Shown: positions 7,762 to 14,513 of the stretch, piece by piece
How the letters are laid out: each line of letters opens with the position of its first letter
Numbering within the stretch: the first letter of the stretch is position 1
Source of the DNA: Syntrophales bacterium
GTDB lineage: Bacteria; Desulfobacterota; Syntrophia; Syntrophales; UBA2210
DNA length: 14,513 nt
NCBI GenBank assembly: GCA_028715865.1
Contig: JAQUQY010000012.1
Coordinates: forward strand, 1 to 14,513
Reading direction: 5' to 3'
Notes under the pieces: generated by a model
The model's input: only the letters and a program-made list of their open reading frames with translations
Told to the model about the DNA's origin: nothing
Database searches by the model: none
Position numbers and translations under genes: made by a program

Positions 7762-8315
7762 CGGAACTGATTTTTGAAGAATTACACGAAAACATGAAAA
7801 ACAATATAGCTTTTTTTGAAAAGACACTTAGTCGGGTGAGAACCGGCCGGGCTTCACTGTCTCTGTTGGACGGCATAAGGGTTGATTACTACGGGACGTC
7901 GACTCCCCTCAACCAGATGGCGACTCTCTCAGTGTCAGACAGTCAGTCAATCGTCATATCTCCATGGGATAAAAGCGCCCTTGGAACAGTTGAAAAAGCC
8001 ATACAGAAGTCGGAGATAGGCCTTCTTCCATCAAACGATGGGAAAATCATCAGAATCAGTATTCCGCCTCTCACGGAGGAGCGTCGAAAGGAACTGGTTA
8101 AGGTTGTTAAAAAAATGGCAGAAGAATGCCGTATCAAGATACGCAACTCCCGTCGCGACGCCAATAACGAACTGAAAAAACTGAAGAGCGACGGAGATAT
8201 ATCGGAAGACGACTTTCACTCGAGACAGGACGAAGTGCAGAAAGTGACCGACGATTACATTAAGAAGACCGATGAAATTTTGAGCGCTAAAGAAGCCGAG
8301 ATAATGGAGATATAA
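7758..8315 (+). CDS. frr: Ribosome recycling factor
   Basis: RRF works with EF-G to split the post-termination ribosome. The product is 185 residues, the standard length. It shows RVRTGRA (26-32), the hinge region around [12 protein letters not shown] (44-55), and [15 protein letters not shown] (128-142) in the long three-helix bundle. The start is ATG 7758 with GGAGG just upstream. A GTG-type start 13 codons further up would add residues foreign to the family. It is the last gene of the rpsB operon and is followed by a strong terminator. Confidence 0.97.
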   Translation: MTELIFEELHENMKNNIAFFEKTLSRVRTGRASLSLLDGIRVDYYGTSTPLNQMATLSVSDSQSIVISPWDKSALGTVEKAIQKSEIGLLPSNDGKIIRISIPPLTEERRKELVKVVKKMAEECRIKIRNSRRDANNELKKLKSDGDISEDDFHSRQDEVQKVTDDYIKKTDEILSAKEAEIMEI

Positions 8316-8351
8316 CTATACGGACGCCAAGTTCCGAAATGTTAAGGCCTG

Positions 8352-8388
8352 AAGAAGGGAACCTCCGTTCCCTTCTTTTTTATATTTT
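8352..8388 (+). terminator. Intrinsic terminator after frr
   Basis: AAGAAGGGAAC (8352-8362) pairs perfectly with GTTCCCTTCTT (8367-8377) around a four-base CTCC loop, and the second arm runs into a T-rich tract (8376-8388). This is a classical Rho-independent terminator closing rpsB-tsf-pyrH-frr. Confidence 0.93.
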
Positions 8389-8414
8389 AAAGGTGCTCAT
8401 CGACCAGGTCTGTG

Positions 8415-8443
8415 TTGTAAAGGGGCTCCCTCTGTGATAGCGT
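8415..8443 (+). promoter_or_regulatory. Candidate promoter of the uppS operon
   Basis: TTGTAA (8415-8420) is followed after 17 bases by TAGCGT (8438-8443) with an extended -10 TGA at 8435-8437. The -35 matches 4 of 6 and the -10 only 3 of 6. A promoter is expected here because a strong terminator precedes and an operon follows, but the box assignment is tentative. Confidence 0.3.
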
Positions 8444-8479
8444 GACACATCTAATTATTTTGTGGTTATAGGGATCTAT

Positions 8480-9217
8480 ATGCAGAGAATCGATATGGAG
8501 CGTCTCCCCATCCACGTGGCTGTAATCATGGACGGAAACGGCAGGTGGGCAAAGAAACACGCTCTCAGCAGGCTTACCGGACACAAAAAGGGAGCCGATG
8601 CCGTTAGGAGGGTAGTTGAAACGGCGAGAGAGATGGGCATAAGGTATCTAACGCTATATTCCTTTTCCATTGAAAACTGGTCCCGACCCAAGAGAGAGAT
8701 CAACGCGCTCATGAGGCTTCTTGAATCCTACCTTAAGTCGGAGATCGACGGATTGAACGAAAATGGAATCAGGCTGGAGACGATAGGAAACACGAACAAT
8801 CTTCCCGATCGCGTAAGGAAGGTTCTAATGGAAACTATCCAGTCAACATCCCGAAACAGCGCTATGGTACTGACGCTGGCTCTAAGTTACGGAGGGCGTG
8901 ACGAAATTCTGGAAACGGTGAAAAAGGCAGCGGGGCGTTGCTTGTCAGGCCACCTTAAGCCGGACGATATAACCAAGGAGATAATAGCCGACTGCCTTTA
9001 CACATCAGGAATGCCCGATCCCGACCTCCTGATAAGGACAAGCGGCGAATATAGAATCAGCAACTTTCTTTTGTGGCAGCTCGCTTACACGGAACTATAT
9101 TTTACCGATACACTATGGCCTGATTTTTCACGGGAAGCCTTCATAGAGGCAATTCTGGATTACCAGAAACGGGAACGTCGCTTCGGCCTGACCAGTGATC
9201 AGTTGGCAAGGAAGTGA
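8480..9217 (+). CDS. uppS: Undecaprenyl diphosphate synthase (isoprenyl transferase)
   Basis: This cis-prenyltransferase condenses farnesyl-PP with isopentenyl-PP into the C55 lipid carrier for peptidoglycan and surface polysaccharides. Motifs in order: VIMDGNGRWA (15-24, catalytic D18), RLTGHKKGAD (31-40), YSFSIENWSRP (60-70), ALSYGGRDEI (134-143) and DLLIRTSGEYRISNFLLWQ (182-200). The length of 245 is typical. ATG 8480 has AGGGA (8470-8474) 5 bases upstream. GTG 8462 adds six unsupported residues, and ATG 8495 lacks a good site. It opens the envelope operon, 7 bases before cdsA. Confidence 0.97.
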   Translation: MQRIDMERLPIHVAVIMDGNGRWAKKHALSRLTGHKKGADAVRRVVETAREMGIRYLTLYSFSIENWSRPKREINALMRLLESYLKSEIDGLNENGIRLETIGNTNNLPDRVRKVLMETIQSTSRNSAMVLTLALSYGGRDEILETVKKAAGRCLSGHLKPDDITKEIIADCLYTSGMPDPDLLIRTSGEYRISNFLLWQLAYTELYFTDTLWPDFSREAFIEAILDYQKRERRFGLTSDQLARK

Positions 9218-9224
9218 TAAACGA

Positions 9225-10034
9225 ATGGATGCTCACCTGAAACGTTGGCTTACCGCGCTGGTTGCTGTTCCACTCCTTCTGCTTATTATCGGGTATGGCT
9301 CGGAGCTTGTATTTTTTTTCTTGATTTTCTCCGTTGTCGCCGCGGCTATGGTGGAATACACTTACATGGTCTTTGGAGTCGGGCGTCCCGGAGATAAAAT
9401 ACCGGCCATTGCAATTGCCCTTCTGATTGTTGCGGCGGCCTTTACGGGAGGCGTGCCGCACATTTTTGCCACTTTTATACTTTCCACGCTTGCCCTGTGC
9501 AGCCTGTATCTCTACAGGCGCGGGGAGCCTACGACCAATCTCAAAAGTGTAAGAAACACAATCTTCGGTGTTCTTTACATAGCAGCCATGATGTCCTTCT
9601 TCATTCTTCTACGAGCCGAAGACAGCGGGAAGGCCTGGGTTTTCTTTCTGATCATCATGGCCTTTTCAACCGACGTAACTGCCTTTTATATCGGACGCAC
9701 ATTGGGACGTCGGAAACTGCTTCCCGCAGTAAGCGCCGGCAAGACAGTAGAGGGAGCCCTCGGAGGGATAGCGGGATGCATGGCTGGATGCCTGATCTAC
9801 TCACTCATATTTCTGCCTGAACTATGTCCGCTCCACGCCCTTGTAATGGGTTTACTCGGCAGCATTCTGGGTCAGCTTGGGGACCTTTCAGAGTCTGTTG
9901 TTAAACGTGCCTCCATGGTAAAGGATTCCGGTTCCATCATTCCGGGACACGGAGGAATAATGGACAGGTTGGATTCATTTATTTTTATGGCTCCCTTCGT
10001 TTACTATTATAAACTATATGTGCTGACTATATGA
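9225..10034 (+). CDS. cdsA: Phosphatidate cytidylyltransferase (CDP-diacylglycerol synthase)
   Basis: This polytopic inner-membrane enzyme makes CDP-diacylglycerol from phosphatidic acid and CTP. The 269-residue product is hydrophobic throughout, with several membrane segments starting at about residues 10-45. The family signature is complete near the C-terminus: SVVKRASMVKD (224-234) followed by PGHGGIMDRLD (240-250). An earlier conserved block, STDVTAFYIGR (148-158), is followed by SAGKTVEG (170-177), where most relatives have a proline in the second position. ATG 9225 is preferred, with AAGGA upstream at a rather long 12-base spacing; GTG 9195 would overlap uppS. The stop overlaps the dxr start as ATGA. 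The product feeds PssA at the end of the same operon. Confidence 0.95.
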   Translation: MDAHLKRWLTALVAVPLLLLIIGYGSELVFFFLIFSVVAAAMVEYTYMVFGVGRPGDKIPAIAIALLIVAAAFTGGVPHIFATFILSTLALCSLYLYRRGEPTTNLKSVRNTIFGVLYIAAMMSFFILLRAEDSGKAWVFFLIIMAFSTDVTAFYIGRTLGRRKLLPAVSAGKTVEGALGGIAGCMAGCLIYSLIFLPELCPLHALVMGLLGSILGQLGDLSESVVKRASMVKDSGSIIPGHGGIMDRLDSFIFMAPFVYYYKLYVLTI

Positions 10035-11188
10035 AAAACATCGCAATACTTGGCTCCACAGGATCAATCGGAACGAGCGCCCTTGAAGTCATAGCGGCAA
10101 ACCCTTCACGATTTACCGTCAGCGGTCTGGCGGCCTTTCGTAACATCACTCTTCTCAAGGATCAAATCGAATGTTTCCGGCCCGAGGCGGCAGCCGTCAT
10201 TGACGAAGAGACGGCCATCGCTCTGGAAAAGAGCCTTGATACTTCAGTGAGAACGGAAGTGCTTTTCGGTCCCCACGGATACCGGGAAGTGGCATCTCTG
10301 GCCGGGTCTCAAATGGTGCTTTCGGCCATGTCGGGCGCGGCGGGGCTTTTGCCCACCCTTGCGGCCATCGATTCAGGTAAGGATGTAGCCCTTGCCAACA
10401 AGGAGACAATCGTCATGGCGGGTGAACTCGTACTCGCGAGGGCGGAGGCTGCCGGAGTCAGGATCCTGCCAGTTGACAGTGAGCACAGTGCTCTTTTTCA
10501 GTGCCTTGAGGGCAGACCGAGGGAGCAGGTCTTGAAATTAATACTCACGGCTTCGGGGGGTCCCTTTTTTAAAAAAAGCATCGATGACCTGGCCTCGGTG
10601 ACGCCGGCGGATGCCCTGAAGCATCCCAACTGGGAAATGGGCAGCAAAATCACCATAGACTCAGCGACTATGATGAACAAAGGCCTCGAGGTAATTGAAG
10701 CCATGCGGCTGTTCTCAATTGGGGCGGACAGAATTGATGTAGTTATTCATCCGCAAAGCATCGTGCATTCCATGGTTGCCTTCAACGACGGGGCACTGTT
10801 GGCTCACATGGGCGTTCCAGACATGAAGATACCAATTGCGTATGCTCTTTCCTATCCTGGAAGAATACCCCTTTTTCTTCCGGAGTTGGATCTTTTCGGG
10901 ATGGGTTCCCTTTCTTTTTTTCCTCCTGACCTTGATAAGTTCCGTTGCCTGGCGCTCGCGCTGGAAGCAGCCAGGAGGGGTGGAACTGCGCCTGTGGTTC
11001 TCAACGCTTCCAACGAGATAGCCGTGGAAGCCTTCCTGGGGAAGCGAATTGGTTTTCTGGATATTCCCCGCATTGTCGAGGATACAATCCAGACTCACAA
11101 ATGGGAAGAAGCCAAAACGATTGAACAGATCATTGAAGTTGACCACTGGGCACGGGATAAGTCGAAGGAGCTTGTTAATGTCTTGTAA
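10031..11188 (+). CDS. dxr: 1-deoxy-D-xylulose 5-phosphate reductoisomerase
   Basis: Dxr (IspC) converts DXP to 2-C-methyl-D-erythritol 4-phosphate with NADPH, the committed step of the MEP isoprenoid pathway and the target of fosmidomycin. Motifs: NADPH-binding GSTGSIG (8-14), LANKE (121-125), metal ligands D149 and E151 in PVDSEHSA and E220 in MMNKGLEVIEA, the flexible-loop motif HPNWEMG (198-204), and HPQSIVHSMV (240-249). The length of 385 is normal and no key residue is missing. It shares ATGA with cdsA. The pathway supplies the isoprenyl units used by uppS two genes upstream. Confidence 0.97.
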   Translation: MKNIAILGSTGSIGTSALEVIAANPSRFTVSGLAAFRNITLLKDQIECFRPEAAAVIDEETAIALEKSLDTSVRTEVLFGPHGYREVASLAGSQMVLSAMSGAAGLLPTLAAIDSGKDVALANKETIVMAGELVLARAEAAGVRILPVDSEHSALFQCLEGRPREQVLKLILTASGGPFFKKSIDDLASVTPADALKHPNWEMGSKITIDSATMMNKGLEVIEAMRLFSIGADRIDVVIHPQSIVHSMVAFNDGALLAHMGVPDMKIPIAYALSYPGRIPLFLPELDLFGMGSLSFFPPDLDKFRCLALALEAARRGGTAPVVLNASNEIAVEAFLGKRIGFLDIPRIVEDTIQTHKWEEAKTIEQIIEVDHWARDKSKELVNVL

Positions 11189-11245
11189 CACGAGCAACTT
11201 CATAGTATTCGAAAAGAAAGCTTCGTTATTGCGGGTCTCCATGAA

Positions 11246-11281
11246 CCATGATGAAGCAAAGGGGTCTGCCTTGTATCATGG
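11246..11281 (+). repeat. Stem-loop in the dxr-rseP gap
   Basis: CCATGAT (11246-11252) and ATCATGG (11275-11281) pair perfectly, and AAGG (11259-11262) can pair with CCTT (11269-11272) inside, giving a two-part hairpin capped by GGTCTG. No T-run follows. The 161-base gap (11189-11349) is unusually long for this operon and shows no convincing coding frame or promoter. The hairpin could be an mRNA processing or stability element, or a binding dyad. Confidence 0.4.
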
Positions 11282-11349
11282 CAGGGAGTGCAACAGGAGC
11301 GGAAAAGTCGAAAAAGCCTTAATAACACTGAAAGGACGCGCTAAGTACA

Positions 11350-12417
11350 TTGATCGGCATTAATATAATTTCAGTAATTATTGTTCTTGGGATTCTCATC
11401 TTTGTCCATGAGTTGGGTCATTTCCTCGTTGCGAAATGGTCCGGCGTGGGAGTTCTTAAATTTTCCCTTGGTTTTGGACCCAGACTGGTTGGAAGGAAAT
11501 ACGGTGAAACGGAATACGTGATTTCCGCCATACCGCTGGGTGGATACGTAAAGCTCCTGGGCGAATCCGACGACCTGGAGCTTTCTGAAGAAGACCGGAG
11601 AAGGTCATTTCTGAACCAATCGGTATTCAAGAAAATGTCCATCGTTGCGGCGGGACCGATATGTAATTTTCTTTTTGCAGTTATTGCCTTTTCAGTCATT
11701 TTCGGTTTCGGGATAACCGTTCCCACGTCACGCCTGGGTGATGTGCAGGCTGAAAGTGCAGCCCAGGTCGCTGGCATTGAAAAGGGAGACATTGTCAGGG
11801 AAATTGACGGCAGACCGATTACGAACTGGGACGAAATGGCTGAGGCAATCCGATCAAGCGGCGGGAAGTCACTGTTGCTTGTCATTGAACGCGATGGAAC
11901 ATTGCTACATGTAACCGTAACACCCCGCGCCCAGGAAACAAGAAACATTTTCGGCGAGCCCGAGCAAACCTATGTCATTGGTGTGACCATGTCGTCGGAA
12001 ACCGCCAAACAACGGCGGGGACCCGTAGGAAGCGTAATTGCTGGAGCCGAACAGACTTGGTGGTGGACAAAGCTAACTTACCTGGGGATCGCGAAAATAA
12101 TTCAAAGAGTTGTTTCTCCCAGGGAGCTGGGGGGGCCGGTAATGATAGCAAAAATGTCCGGCGACATGGCCAGGCAGGGATTATTACCCTTTATATTCTT
12201 TATGGCCGTTCTCAGCGTTAACCTTGGCGTTCTGAATCTTCTGCCCATTCCCGTTCTTGACGGCGGACATCTATTGTTTTTTGCCGTAGAGCTGGTTACA
12301 AGGCGTGAGGTGAACGTGAGAATCCGTGAAGCGGCCCAGACAGCAGGGTTCTTTATTCTCATACTTCTAATATTCTGGGTAACATACAATGATATCGTCA
12401 GAATATGGGGCGATTAG
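11350..12417 (+). CDS. rseP: RseP-family site-2 zinc metalloprotease
   Basis: This inner-membrane intramembrane protease cuts anti-sigma factors and remnant signal peptides within the bilayer. The zinc site HELGH (20-24) lies in the first membrane helix, and the third ligand is expected at D304 in NLLPIPVLDGGH (296-307). One PDZ domain spans about 127-192, containing AGIEKGDIVREIDG (141-154). The protein has 355 residues with one PDZ, against about 450 and two PDZ in E. coli; single-PDZ forms are common outside Gammaproteobacteria. An in-frame TGA at 11329 leaves TTG 11350 as the only normal start, with AAAGGA 13 bases upstream, a weak site. Three bases separate it from tsaB. The substrate here is unknown, and no sigma or anti-sigma gene is in the window. 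Confidence 0.95.
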   Translation: MIGINIISVIIVLGILIFVHELGHFLVAKWSGVGVLKFSLGFGPRLVGRKYGETEYVISAIPLGGYVKLLGESDDLELSEEDRRRSFLNQSVFKKMSIVAAGPICNFLFAVIAFSVIFGFGITVPTSRLGDVQAESAAQVAGIEKGDIVREIDGRPITNWDEMAEAIRSSGGKSLLLVIERDGTLLHVTVTPRAQETRNIFGEPEQTYVIGVTMSSETAKQRRGPVGSVIAGAEQTWWWTKLTYLGIAKIIQRVVSPRELGGPVMIAKMSGDMARQGLLPFIFFMAVLSVNLGVLNLLPIPVLDGGHLLFFAVELVTRREVNVRIREAAQTAGFFILILLIFWVTYNDIVRIWGD

Positions 12418-12420
12418 AAC

Positions 12421-13101
12421 ATGATCACCCTGGCTATCGACACTTCTTCGAGGGCTCTAAGCCTGGCTCTCTTGGAGGGCAATAAGGTAGTCGTCGAGTT
12501 TTTTAAGGACACCGGAAATCAGCATGGCGCGGCGCTTCTTCCCGCTATTAAAGATGTTCTTTTTCATGCCCGGCTCAAGGTGAGTGATATAGACCTTTTC
12601 GCCTGCACGGTCGGACCGGGCTCTTTTACGGGGGTCAGGGTAGGAATTGCCACTGCCAGCGGACTCGCCATGGCCTCAAGCAAACCTGTTGTCGGTGTGT
12701 CATCGCTGAAAGCCCTTTCCATGAACTGCGCCCTGTCCGCCATGCCAATCTGTCCCATGCTGGATGCCCGTCGGGGAGAGGTTTATGCCGCTCTCTACCG
12801 TACGGTTCCCGGAAATGTTCCGGAATTAATGCTCCGCGAGCAGGTTGTAAGGCCGGAACTATTTTTAGAAGATATTGCCGGGGATGTTATGTTTGTCGGC
12901 GATGGCGCTGAGGAGTACGCCGACACAATAAGAGACAGACTGAATGAAAGAGCTCACTTTGCCGGGCCTGCCGGCAAATTTATACACGCGTCGTCTGTCG
13001 GTTATATTGGTTTGAAAAACATGAATACTGGTGGTAGAATAGGGAATTTACACTTGGCGCCTCGTTACCTGAGATCGTCTTATGCGGGAATAGAGATTTA
13101 A
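12421..13101 (+). CDS. tsaB: tRNA t6A biosynthesis protein TsaB
   Basis: TsaB is the non-catalytic ASKHA-fold partner of TsaD, which with TsaE and TsaC makes N6-threonylcarbamoyladenosine at position 37 of ANN-decoding tRNAs. Evidence: LAIDTSSRALSLA (4-16), the hallmark GPGSFTGVRVGIATASGLA (65-83), DARRGEVYAALY (115-126) and the C-terminal pattern LAPRYLRSS (211-219). The length of 226 is typical. It starts with ATG three bases after rseP; the only upstream purine run is GGGG, 10 bases away, so translation may depend on coupling. An 83-base gap follows before psd. Confidence 0.94.
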   Translation: MITLAIDTSSRALSLALLEGNKVVVEFFKDTGNQHGAALLPAIKDVLFHARLKVSDIDLFACTVGPGSFTGVRVGIATASGLAMASSKPVVGVSSLKALSMNCALSAMPICPMLDARRGEVYAALYRTVPGNVPELMLREQVVRPELFLEDIAGDVMFVGDGAEEYADTIRDRLNERAHFAGPAGKFIHASSVGYIGLKNMNTGGRIGNLHLAPRYLRSSYAGIEI

Positions 13102-13146
13102 TTTACCGTAATTGAACCTATCAGTTAAGTGAGCCGGAAATCGGAG

Positions 13147-13188
13147 AGGAGGCAATAGAGTTTGAAAAGGAAAAGCAAGGGGCCATGA
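13147..13188 (+). promoter_or_regulatory. Strong ribosome binding site with an eight-codon reading frame leading into psd
   Basis: AGGAGG (13147-13152) lies 9 bases before TTG 13162, which opens a frame reading MKRKSKGP and stops at TGA 13186-13188, overlapping the psd ATG as ATGA. The psd ATG itself has only AAGGGG two bases upstream, too close for normal use. The arrangement suggests that ribosomes load at the mini-frame and reinitiate at psd. The AGGAGG is seen; translation of the mini-frame is inferred. Confidence 0.4.
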
Positions 13189-13829
13189 AAAGCCGAACAT
13201 TTCCGATCGTGCCGGAAGCCTTTACCTTCGTTGTTCCTCTCGTGCTGGTGAGCTTCATCGCGGCAATGTTTTCATTCTGTGCAGTGAGTATTTTTTTCGC
13301 CGCCGCCGCGATTTTTGTTCTGTGGTTTTTTCGAAACCCTGAAAGGAAGATACCCGATGAAGTCAAAGGGCTGGTGTCTCCCGCTGATGGCCGGATATTG
13401 AAAATAGAAGAGGGTGAAGACGAGGGAGGCCTGTCGGGGCGGTTCAGGAAAATCAGCATCTTCATGAATGTTTTTAACGTCCATGTTAACCGCTCACCCT
13501 GCGCGGGACTAGTTAAAAATATCAATTATTATCCGGGAAAGTTTTTTTCCGCCGACTTGGACAAGGCTTCAAAGGAGAACGAGAGGAATTCGCTGCTGCT
13601 TACAACCGATGACGGAAGAGAAATTCTGGTGATTCAGATTGCGGGTCTGGTCGCCCGTAGAATAGTCTGTTGGGTAATTGAGGGCGCGAATCTCGGCAAA
13701 GGGGAGAGATTCGGCCTTATCCGGTTTGGTTCACGCCTGGAGGTTTGTGTCCCCCCTGACACGGAAATTACCGTGTCCCCCGGAGACAGGGTAACCGCTG
13801 GCGAAACAACGATAGGATACCTGTCATGA
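13185..13829 (+). CDS. psd: Phosphatidylserine decarboxylase proenzyme, small form
   Basis: The enzyme decarboxylates phosphatidylserine to phosphatidylethanolamine at the membrane. The proenzyme self-cleaves at Gly-Ser to give a pyruvoyl-bearing small chain. Here the cleavage site is G182-S183 in RFGSRLEV, giving a large chain of 182 and a small chain of 32 residues. Other motifs are SPADGRI (65-71) with D68, FMNVFNVHVNR (93-103) with H100, and GLVARRI (154-160). N-terminal hydrophobic stretches at about 12-49 would anchor it. At 214 residues it is the compact class rather than the roughly 320-residue E. coli class. The N-terminus MKSRTFPIVPE fits that class and supports ATG 13185. The stop overlaps pssA as ATGA. 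The compact class includes archaetidylserine decarboxylases, so the lipid substrate is inferred from its bacterial neighbours. Confidence 0.94.
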   Translation: MKSRTFPIVPEAFTFVVPLVLVSFIAAMFSFCAVSIFFAAAAIFVLWFFRNPERKIPDEVKGLVSPADGRILKIEEGEDEGGLSGRFRKISIFMNVFNVHVNRSPCAGLVKNINYYPGKFFSADLDKASKENERNSLLLTTDDGREILVIQIAGLVARRIVCWVIEGANLGKGERFGLIRFGSRLEVCVPPDTEITVSPGDRVTAGETTIGYLS

Positions 13830-14513
13830 AAAGGTTTAAAAACATGGAACGGGATACCATGAAGAAAGGCATTTACATTCTGCCTAATTTATTCACAACG
13901 GCTAGTTTATTTTTCGGCTTTTACTCCATTATTAACTCTATTGGAGGTAATTTCCCCAAAGCGGCGATCCTAATCATGATAGCTGTTGTGCTGGATGGGC
14001 TGGACGGAAAAATAGCCCGCGTTACCAATACTACCAGCAGGTTCGGTCTGGAATATGATTCGCTTTCAGACCTGGTATCCTTTGGAGTTGCTCCAGCGGT
14101 TCTTGCCTATATGTGGGCTCTCGCTCCCTATGGAAGGGCCGGCTGGATCGTCGCTTTTCTTTTTGTGGCCTGCGGAGCCATGCGGCTGGCGAGGTTCAAT
14201 ATCCAGGTGTCAGTATTGGACAGCAGGGTGTTCAACGGACTTCCTATTCCGGCGGCGGCCCTCGTGGTTGTAACGGCTGTCGTTTTCTGGGATTTTCTCG
14301 GAGGAACGGGTGGTTTTACCAATCCCACCGTTTCGGTCGGAATGACAGCGTTGTCGCTCCTTATGGTAAGCAGCGTAAAGTATTACAGCTTCAAAGACTT
14401 GAACTTTTTTTCTCGAAAGCCCTTCATGACCTTCGTCTTGATTGTTCTGGTATTCGTGGTTATCGTAATGCAGCCGCAGGTTATGCTTTTCACCTTCGCC
14501 CTTTCATACGGAC
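13826..14513 (+). CDS. pssA: CDP-diacylglycerol-serine O-phosphatidyltransferase (3' end outside window)
   Basis: The frame is open from ATG 13826 to the right edge, giving 229 visible residues, so little is missing. The CDP-alcohol phosphatidyltransferase signature is complete: D57-x2-D60-G61-x2-A64-R65-x8-G74-x3-D78-x3-D82, within LDGLDGKIAR and GLEYDSLSD. The region after the signature is hydrophobic with several membrane segments. The enzyme joins serine to CDP-diacylglycerol to give phosphatidylserine, the Psd substrate. Its ATG overlaps the psd stop, with AGGA 8 bases upstream. ATG 13844 and 13859 are later alternatives. Pairing with psd and the type II sequence MKKGIYILPNLFT (12-24) favour PssA over the phosphatidylglycerophosphate synthase of the same superfamily. 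Confidence 0.93.
   Translation, partial: MKRFKNMERDTMKKGIYILPNLFTTASLFFGFYSIINSIGGNFPKAAILIMIAVVLDGLDGKIARVTNTTSRFGLEYDSLSDLVSFGVAPAVLAYMWALAPYGRAGWIVAFLFVACGAMRLARFNIQVSVLDSRVFNGLPIPAAALVVVTAVVFWDFLGGTGGFTNPTVSVGMTALSLLMVSSVKYYSFKDLNFFSRKPFMTFVLIVLVFVVIVMQPQVMLFTFALSYG

Noticed and set aside
11049..11363. Open frame of 104 codons overlapping the end of dxr and the dxr-rseP gap
   Set aside because: Two thirds of it is an out-of-frame shadow of dxr or the start of rseP; the part in the gap has no motif, and no ribosome site was convincing.

Overview
The window is a chromosomal stretch from a Gram-negative bacterium, most likely a member of the Desulfobacterota (former Deltaproteobacteria). 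That placement is an inference. It rests on the gene order rpsB-tsf-pyrH-frr / uppS-cdsA-dxr-rseP-tsaB-psd-pssA, the small phosphatidylserine decarboxylase next to pssA, and a roughly even base composition. I see no insertion sequence, phage gene, CRISPR array, tRNA or rRNA.

Bases 1-2995 hold two tandem, overlapping genes for large GTPases with a dynamin/mitofusin-like layout: G domain, helical middle, hydrophobic hairpin, then a helical tail of about 65 residues. The first is cut by the left window edge and lacks its P-loop. A PfkB-family sugar or nucleoside kinase follows (3118-4029). This left part is the accessory region and the least explained.

On the minus strand, 4144-5268 encodes alanine dehydrogenase. 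It is transcribed away from the ribosomal operon, with a recognisable promoter and an inverted repeat placed across that promoter. The ald-rpsB gap (5269-5562) is a divergent regulatory region.

From 5563 to 8315 runs a translation and nucleotide operon, rpsB-tsf-pyrH-frr: ribosomal protein S2, EF-Ts, UMP kinase and ribosome recycling factor. Start/stop overlaps occur at rpsB/tsf (TTGA) and pyrH/frr (ATGA). It ends at a textbook intrinsic terminator (8352-8388).

From 8480 to the right edge runs an envelope-biogenesis operon: uppS (undecaprenyl-PP), cdsA (CDP-diacylglycerol), dxr (isoprenoid precursor), rseP (site-2 protease), tsaB (tRNA t6A), psd and pssA (phosphatidylethanolamine). Dxr supplies the isoprenoid precursors used by UppS. 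CdsA supplies the CDP-diacylglycerol used by PssA, and Psd decarboxylates the PssA product. pssA runs off the right edge.

The conserved blocks look ordinary. The points worth a second look are the paired membrane GTPases, the ald promoter dyad, an eight-codon reading frame carrying the strong ribosome binding site in front of psd, and a structured gap between dxr and rseP.
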